DNA of 38,043 nt from Nitrosomonas sp. (GTDB taxonomy: Bacteria > Pseudomonadota > Gammaproteobacteria > Burkholderiales > Nitrosomonadaceae). The stretch covers positions 1 to 38,043 of the forward strand of contig JAJFJJ010000135.1 in assembly GCA_021774195.1 (NCBI GenBank). Reading direction: 5' to 3'. Positions 33,718 through 38,043 of the stretch are shown here, in pieces; the first letter of the stretch is position 1; each line of letters opens with the position of its first letter. The notes under the pieces were generated by a model, which was not told where the DNA came from, did not search any database, and saw nothing but the letters and a program-made list of their open reading frames with translations. The translations under genes and the position numbers were made by a program.

Positions 33718-33971
33718 ACAGGTATAGTTTTTAGACAAGCGATTAATTAATAGGCTAATTATTTATGGCTATATCACGCTTAATTGTTGGGTCGTTTCAT
33801 ATAGTTTTGAATTATTTTTTAGAAACAATTGACTAGTAAAAACAACCTGAATGTAACTTTTCATTAAAATACAGTGGGTTGAATTGTTGTCAACAACAGC
33901 CGGTGATAAGGCCTTATTTCTAACTATTCTTATCGACAAAAATCGCTAATAATTTACCTTTCAAATAAGTA

Positions 33972-34136
33972 TGAAAAGGTGTCCGTCATTGTATTTTGCG
34001 TAACGAGCGAATTATTCGATAGATAGCACTATAATGAACATGAAAATAAGCTGAAATCTCAAATATTGTGGAAGAAAAGGTGAAGTTCATTCTTATTCAA
34101 ATAATACACATAATGCAATGACTGACACTTTTCTTG
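33972..34136 (-). mobile_element. Decayed Y1 (REP-associated type) transposase fragment in an inverted repeat
   Basis: GAAAAGGTGTCCGTCATTGT at 33973-33992 is the inverse of ACAATGACGGACACC-like sequence AATGACTGACACTTTTC at 34119-34135, with a few mismatches. Between them the minus strand from 34060 to 33986 reads EISAYFHVHYSAIYRIIRSL and a stop. This matches the C-terminal helix-turn-helix of IS200-like Y1 transposases (pattern EIG-YFG-HYSTVSRI). The rest of the gene is gone. The remainder of 33718-34199 has no gene. Confidence 0.55.
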
Positions 34137-34199
34137 GGTGTCTTTTTCCTGCAATAACCATGGCTCGAAAGGCGGACTCTATTATTGGCAGACAGATAT

Positions 34200-34658
34200 A
34201 TGGATAACAAACCTTATGGCGTTGATGCCAAAGATTTGAGCAGATTTAAGATTTATATATGGACTGCTTTCCTGGTCTGGACTGTCATCGTCGGTCTATC
34301 ATTGGGCTGGAATGTTTTCAATACAAATCAGCAGACGTTGCAATTAGTGGAAAAGGAAGCGCGCTCCAATTTTGACAAGGATCAGGCTTTTCGATTCTGG
34401 GCCAGTGCTCATGGCGGTGTTTATGTACCCGTTAATGAACGCACCCCGGCGAACCCCTATCTGTCTCACATTGAGGAGCGTGATATTGTGACCCCATCGG
34501 GGCGGCAGCTGACCCTGATGAATCCTGCTTATATGTTGCGCCAGATGATGGAGGAATATGGTGAGCTATACGGTGTTAAAGGGCGGATCATCAGTGAAAA
34601 ACCTTTAAATCTGAAGAAAGTAGTTTTGGGGACATATTACTTATCTCTTGATAATTGA
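34200..34658 (+). pseudogene. N-terminal fragment of a DUF3365 (Tll0287-like) sensor protein
   Basis: About 152 residues: a charged start MDNKPYGVDAKDLSRFKIYI, one membrane helix (TAFLVWTVIVGLSLGWNVF), then a periplasmic domain with FWASAHGGVYVPVNERTPAN and MNPAYMLRQMMEEYGELYGV, characteristic of DUF3365 haem-type sensor domains. Full-length relatives continue with NPxNxPD-type sequence and usually a histidine kinase or cyclase. Here the frame changes to unrelated sequence after SEKPLNL and stops inside a hairpin at 34628-34671. The frame also opens at a TTG at 34185; ATG at 34200 is preferred. Confidence 0.75.
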
Positions 34659-34671
34659 GTATTATGCCCCC
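34628..34671. repeat. REP-like hairpin at the break of the DUF3365 gene
   Basis: GGGGACATATTACT at 34628-34641 is the inverse (three mismatches) of AGTATTATGCCCCC at 34658-34671. It coincides with the point where homology of the upstream frame ends and contains its stop codon, so it may mark an insertion or deletion joint. The following 180 bp to 34852 hold no gene. Confidence 0.55.
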
Positions 34672-34852
34672 AGAATTCTTAATGGACGAGATCGAAAAAG
34701 GGGGGTATATGTTTTTAGTATTAATGGCACAGATTCGACCCCTTTCAAGTCTAACTTTAAAGATTAATTTATTACCCTCGCCCATAGGGCGCGGTTATCT
34801 AAGTTCTAATATATCCACTACTCTCGGAAAGTAATGCTTGTCAGATACAGCG

Positions 34853-35893
34853 CTACCTAATGAAAGCTCTCAAATGGCTGAATTTTTTGCGATATTGGGA
34901 CGGTGTAAGCCCTACTTTTTTTTTAAAATTACGACTAAAAAAACTAGCGTCCTGATAACCAACAAGTTCTGCCACTGACTCCACCGACTCCGACCCTGTT
35001 TCCAGTAGATGCTTTGCTTCTTCTATTCGCAGGTTTAAAACATACTCGATGGGTGTCATGCCAGTGGCACTTTTAAAGCGGCGTACAAATGATCTTTCAG
35101 GAATTCCACAGTTTTGCATAACCGCATTAACAGGCGAGGAGGTGTCATAATTCTTGGCGAGCCATACTTGACAGTCTGCAATGACAGCATCGTCATATTG
35201 GCGATTGTTGCAAAGAAATGCGTATGGTCTTTGCCCGGAGTCATGCCACTCAATTAAATGAAGTTTAGAGACTTTTATAGCTTCTTCTGTGCCCACAAAC
35301 CTGGCGATAAAATAAAGGCCTAAATCCATCCAGCTGGCTCCACCACCAGCCAAAATGAGTCGCTGTTGATCTCCCGTAGTTATAAACGTGCGATTTGATT
35401 TGACCTTTATTTCTGGATAGCGGCTCGCCATGGCATCGCAAAATCCCCAATGTGTGGTTGCCTCCAAGCCATCTAGTAATCCCGTTTCTGCCAAAAGCAA
35501 TGCACCTGTGCAGGCGGTTCCAATCACACCGCCCTTATTCCAGTATTTCTTAAGCCAGGCTGATTCTGCCGCATACTGTTGATTAATTCCTTTATAAGGG
35601 TCAACGAAGAGCTCAAGTACGCAGATGGCATCAGGCTGGTAGTCGTCGCTTAACTGGCGGTGTGGTCGCAATATTCCATGGTTAACGGTCGAGATTTCAT
35701 TCGTTGAAGTGGCTACAATCGTTGGTTTTATCAAGGGGGTTCCTAACACCCCTGATGTCACAAAGGGCCAGTCCCGGCCAGCAGACGATAGTAAGTCATT
35801 CATGCCGTACACGGTTGATGGTGTGGTATCTGGTGAGGCAAGAATCGCAATTTCAATTGGGCCGGACTCTTTATCTCTCTGCATGGTGAGCAC
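34853..35893 (-). CDS. GlxA-type AraC-family transcriptional regulator
   Basis: A 346-residue protein with an N-terminal DJ-1/PfpI-like domain (residues about 10-200, with GVIGTACTGALLLAETGLLD carrying the nucleophile-like cysteine and THWGFCDAMASRYPEI) and a C-terminal double helix-turn-helix AraC DNA-binding domain (CGIPERSFVRRFKSATGMTP and VGYQDASFFSRNFKKKVGLT). It is divergent from the methyltransferase at 36075 with a 181-bp shared control region, so it may regulate it. Effector unknown. Confidence 0.93.
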   Translation of the reverse strand: MLTMQRDKESGPIEIAILASPDTTPSTVYGMNDLLSSAGRDWPFVTSGVLGTPLIKPTIVATSTNEISTVNHGILRPHRQLSDDYQPDAICVLELFVDPYKGINQQYAAESAWLKKYWNKGGVIGTACTGALLLAETGLLDGLEATTHWGFCDAMASRYPEIKVKSNRTFITTGDQQRLILAGGGASWMDLGLYFIARFVGTEEAIKVSKLHLIEWHDSGQRPYAFLCNNRQYDDAVIADCQVWLAKNYDTSSPVNAVMQNCGIPERSFVRRFKSATGMTPIEYVLNLRIEEAKHLLETGSESVESVAELVGYQDASFFSRNFKKKVGLTPSQYRKKFSHLRAFIR

Positions 35894-36074
35894 TCCTATT
35901 CCTGATCAACTGTATCTTGCTTAAATCTAGTCGATCTGTTTCATGAAGATGCCGCGGAAATAGCAGCAGACTTTTCAAAATGGCAGATTAGACCATTTTT
36001 TGTTTTTTAACACTTATATAAGGAGCTAGTCAAGGCGATATGATGGTGTCATTAATTCTTGTACGGAGTAGTTC

Positions 36075-37167
36075 ATGACATCACAAACATTTAATCCTTT
36101 ATGCAAATTGACGGGGACTGCAGATGATTTCACCGAAACATTAGTCTCTATGTACAACCATGGCGCGGTCGTATCAATGATCTCAATTGGCCATCAGCTG
36201 GGTATTTTCGACCAAATGGCAACGATGGAACCGGCCAGTATCAATGAAATTGCCTGTTCTGCCGGGCTGAATGGACGCTATGTCAGGGAGTGGCTCGCCG
36301 TATTAACAACTGGCAACGTGATTGAATACGACCCGGCGAGCCAAACTTACCATCTTCCCCCTCACCACGCGGCTTGTTTAACACGTTCGGCATCGCCAGC
36401 CAATATGGCCGTTACAAGCCAATTTATTCCGCTCATCGGTAGTATCGAATCAAGACTGCTAGAGTGCTTCAAGAGCGGTGAAGGACTTAAATACTGTGAC
36501 TATCCCGGCTTTCATCGGGTCATGTCGGAAGATAGTTACCAAACGGTTGTTCATGATCTGGTTGATTCCATTCTGCCTCTGATTCCTGGTCTTTCCCAAA
36601 GACTCCAGTCAGGTATTAAGGTAATGGATGCGGGATGCGGGATGCGGAGCGGGACTTGCATTGTTAAAACTCGCTCAAAGATTCCCTAATAGTCATTTTG
36701 TCGGCTACGACCTATGTGCCGAAGCTTTTGCTGAAACGACCCAAAGAGCGTCAGAGCAACGGCTTACCAATTTGAAATTCGCTGCTTGTGATCTTACCCA
36801 TCTGGATGAGGTGGAAAAATATGATTGGGTGACTTCATTCGATGCTGTTCATGATCAAGCCTCACCGGCTGAAATGTTGGCGAACATCTATCGTGCTTTA
36901 AAGCCTGGAGGGGTTCATCTGATGCAGGATATTGCCGGATCCAGTTATCTTGAAAAAAACCTGGAGCACCCATTGGGGCCTTTGCTCTATGCGATTTCCA
37001 GTGCGCATTGCACCCCGATATCTCTCGGTCAAGGAGGGCCTGGTCTTGGCGCCATGTGGGGAGAGGAGCTAGCTAGCCGAATGCTATACGAAGCGGGCTT
37101 TAGCCAGGTCATCTCACAACACCTCGAGCACGATCCATTTAACGTTTACTTTGTCTCCAAGCGTTGA
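36075..37167 (+). pseudogene. Winged-helix SAM-dependent methyltransferase, frameshifted at a heptamer repeat
   Basis: Reading one frame from 36075 gives an N-terminal winged-helix domain (SMYNHGAVVSMISIGHQLGI, ACSAGLNGRYVREWLAVLT) typical of Rv2258c-like methyltransferases, up to GIKVMDAGCG. There, three tandem GATGCGG units (36627-36647) shift the frame and it ends at 36689. The second frame from within the repeat continues the methyltransferase: AGLALLKLAQRFPNSHFVGY (motif I and acidic strand end), DWVTSFDAVHDQ and LKPGGVHLMQDI, ending at 37167. With two heptamers the frame would be continuous (VMDAGCGAGLALL) and give a protein of about 360 residues. It is divergent from a GlxA-type regulator. 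It is a pseudogene or a reversibly switched gene. Confidence 0.88.
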
Positions 37168-37197
37168 TTCAACGCCATTTTTGGGAGAACATTAACG

Positions 37198-37280
37198 GGG
37201 TCAAACATTAACGTAACGGGATCTATATTCGTAGTCTACAAACGATAGGGTCTATACTTATAGCCTATAAATCTGACCCC
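37198..37280. repeat. Short inverted ends around AT-rich repeats
   Basis: GGGGTCAAACATT near 37197 faces AAATCTGACCCC at 37269-37280, and GGGATCTATATTCGTAGTCTA is followed by a similar GGGTCTATACTTATAGCCTA unit (given here only as landmarks at 37220 and 37249). Likely relic of a small element next to the IS30 remnant. Confidence 0.35.
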
Positions 37281-37289
37281 AGCTTCCTA

Positions 37290-37448
37290 GTTGAACAAGT
37301 GAATGACTTAATTAGACGATATTTACCTAAAGGTGCCGACTTTAATAAGGTCACAGCGGCTGAGGTTAGTCGTGTAGAAAAACGACTCAACAATCGGCCT
37401 AGAAAATGTTTAAATTACCGAACTCCCTATGAGATATGTTTAATTTAG
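37290..37448 (+). pseudogene. C-terminal remnant of an IS30-family transposase
   Basis: The plus strand encodes VEQVNDLIRRYLPKGADFNK, then RVEKRLNNRPRKCLNYRTPY and EICLI with a stop. This is the typical end of the DDE domain of IS30-family transposases (family pattern RxYLPKGTDF, LNxRPRKxLGxxTP). No start or N-terminal part is present. The bases after the stop, GTGGTGCACTTGAAGATTGA, resemble the right terminal repeat of that family. The rest of the 37168-37656 gap holds no other gene. Confidence 0.85.
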
Positions 37449-37656
37449 CTTGTGGTGCACTTGAAGATTGATTGTGGCCGGTTTTATTTGTATAGAAAAT
37501 ACATTAGACAGATCTTTAAACCCGAACCCTGGCTTTAATCATTGCCTCTAACCTGCCTGTTTTTAGATGTCTGTTATTTTATACTAATCAATAGCTTGTG
37601 TTAGTATTTGTGATAAAATAACCCCTGAGTTAACAACAAGGAAGTAAGTAATTATT

Positions 37657-38043
37657 ATGAGAGCTACACATTTTTTTGCAGCAGCATTAGCGGTTCTGTC
37701 TTTGTCTTTATCCGGCTACGGAGGTACCGCTCCCGCAGTGGCAGCTTCAGAAGCTTACGAGAAAGGGAAATTTGATTTGCTATATGATTAGCCAATCATG
37801 CCTATTGCCATGATGTTGATGCCGGATGGGCGAGTGTTTGCTTATGGAACAGATGAACAGGGCAAGCAAAGTGGCGAAATGTATTACGCGGTTTGGGATC
37901 CTAAAGTTGGTACAGGCGCCGATGCGTTTGAGACATTGCCTAATATCACCGGCACTGATCTTTTCTGTGCTGGCCAGGCGCTTATTCCTTCGACGGGTCA
38001 TGGTCTCCTCGTCGGCGGGGATAGCAAAGTGAACGGGAAAAGA
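37657..38043 (+). pseudogene. Galactose-oxidase-like/kelch secreted protein with in-frame amber codon (partial)
   Basis: A signal peptide (MRATHFFAAALAVLSLSLSG) opens at 37657, and the frame reads EKGKFDLLYD, then TAG at 37789-37791, then PIMPIAMMLMPDGRVFAYGT and WDPKVGTGADAF to the window end with no further stop. The region after the stop resembles the first blade of bacterial galactose-oxidase-like proteins, where a tryptophan followed by proline and IPI is usual; TGG to TAG is a single base change. The gene runs off the window. The ATG at 37798 is an alternative start that would lack the signal peptide. Confidence 0.75.

Overview
This window looks like a chromosomal segment of a moderately AT-rich proteobacterium, most likely a betaproteobacterium of the Nitrosomonadales/methylotroph type. 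This is inference from gene content and order: tatD followed by a small secreted ankyrin protein, a short LppC next to YraN and RsmI, a surface-adhesin-E-like protein beside class II pyrC, and a riboswitch-controlled btuB heading a late cobalamin pathway. No rRNA or tRNA gene was seen.

Layout. Positions 1-400 hold the edge of an IS3-like element and a 159-bp hairpin element. 399-3392 encodes a MASE1-PAS-PAS-GGDEF-EAL c-di-GMP enzyme. 3459-17952 is a minus-strand cobalamin region. In transcription order it runs: B12 riboswitch, btuB, btuN-like membrane gene, cobO, cobB/cbiA, bluB, cbiB, PLP decarboxylase, an inserted accessory patch (GNAT, membrane protein, two DUF2442 genes, DUF4160, a broken cobQ copy, several palindromic repeats), then cobQ, cobU, cobT, cobC phosphatase and cobS. 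Most cob genes overlap by 4 bp or are a few bases apart. Together they cover a,c-diamide amidation, adenosylation, cobyric acid formation, aminopropanol arm attachment, DMB synthesis and activation, and final assembly, plus outer-membrane B12 uptake. The corrin ring genes are not in the window.

18114-24850 is housekeeping: yraN and lppC divergent from rsmI, an adhesin-E-like protein, pyrC, a DCC-family protein, a HIRAN-like protein, a radical SAM protein divergent from queD. 24853-29800 carries tatD, the ankyrin gene, an SDR and alanine dehydrogenase, interleaved with a dense set of hairpin-forming repeats. 29819-32083 holds a ceramidase-like membrane protein convergent with rhlE across a clear terminator. 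32485-38043 is decaying or accessory DNA: two hypothetical proteins, transposase remnants, a truncated DUF3365 sensor, a GlxA-type regulator divergent from a methyltransferase broken by a heptamer repeat, and the start of a galactose-oxidase-like gene with an amber codon.

The most striking signal is a family of roughly 165-270-bp palindromic elements (24987-25151, 25942-26210, 26207-26476, and a diverged relative at 29318-29562). Their stems differ in sequence between copies but stay complementary within each copy, they are bounded by CTAG, and they sit beside two other repeat families. One of them supplies the stop codon of tatD.
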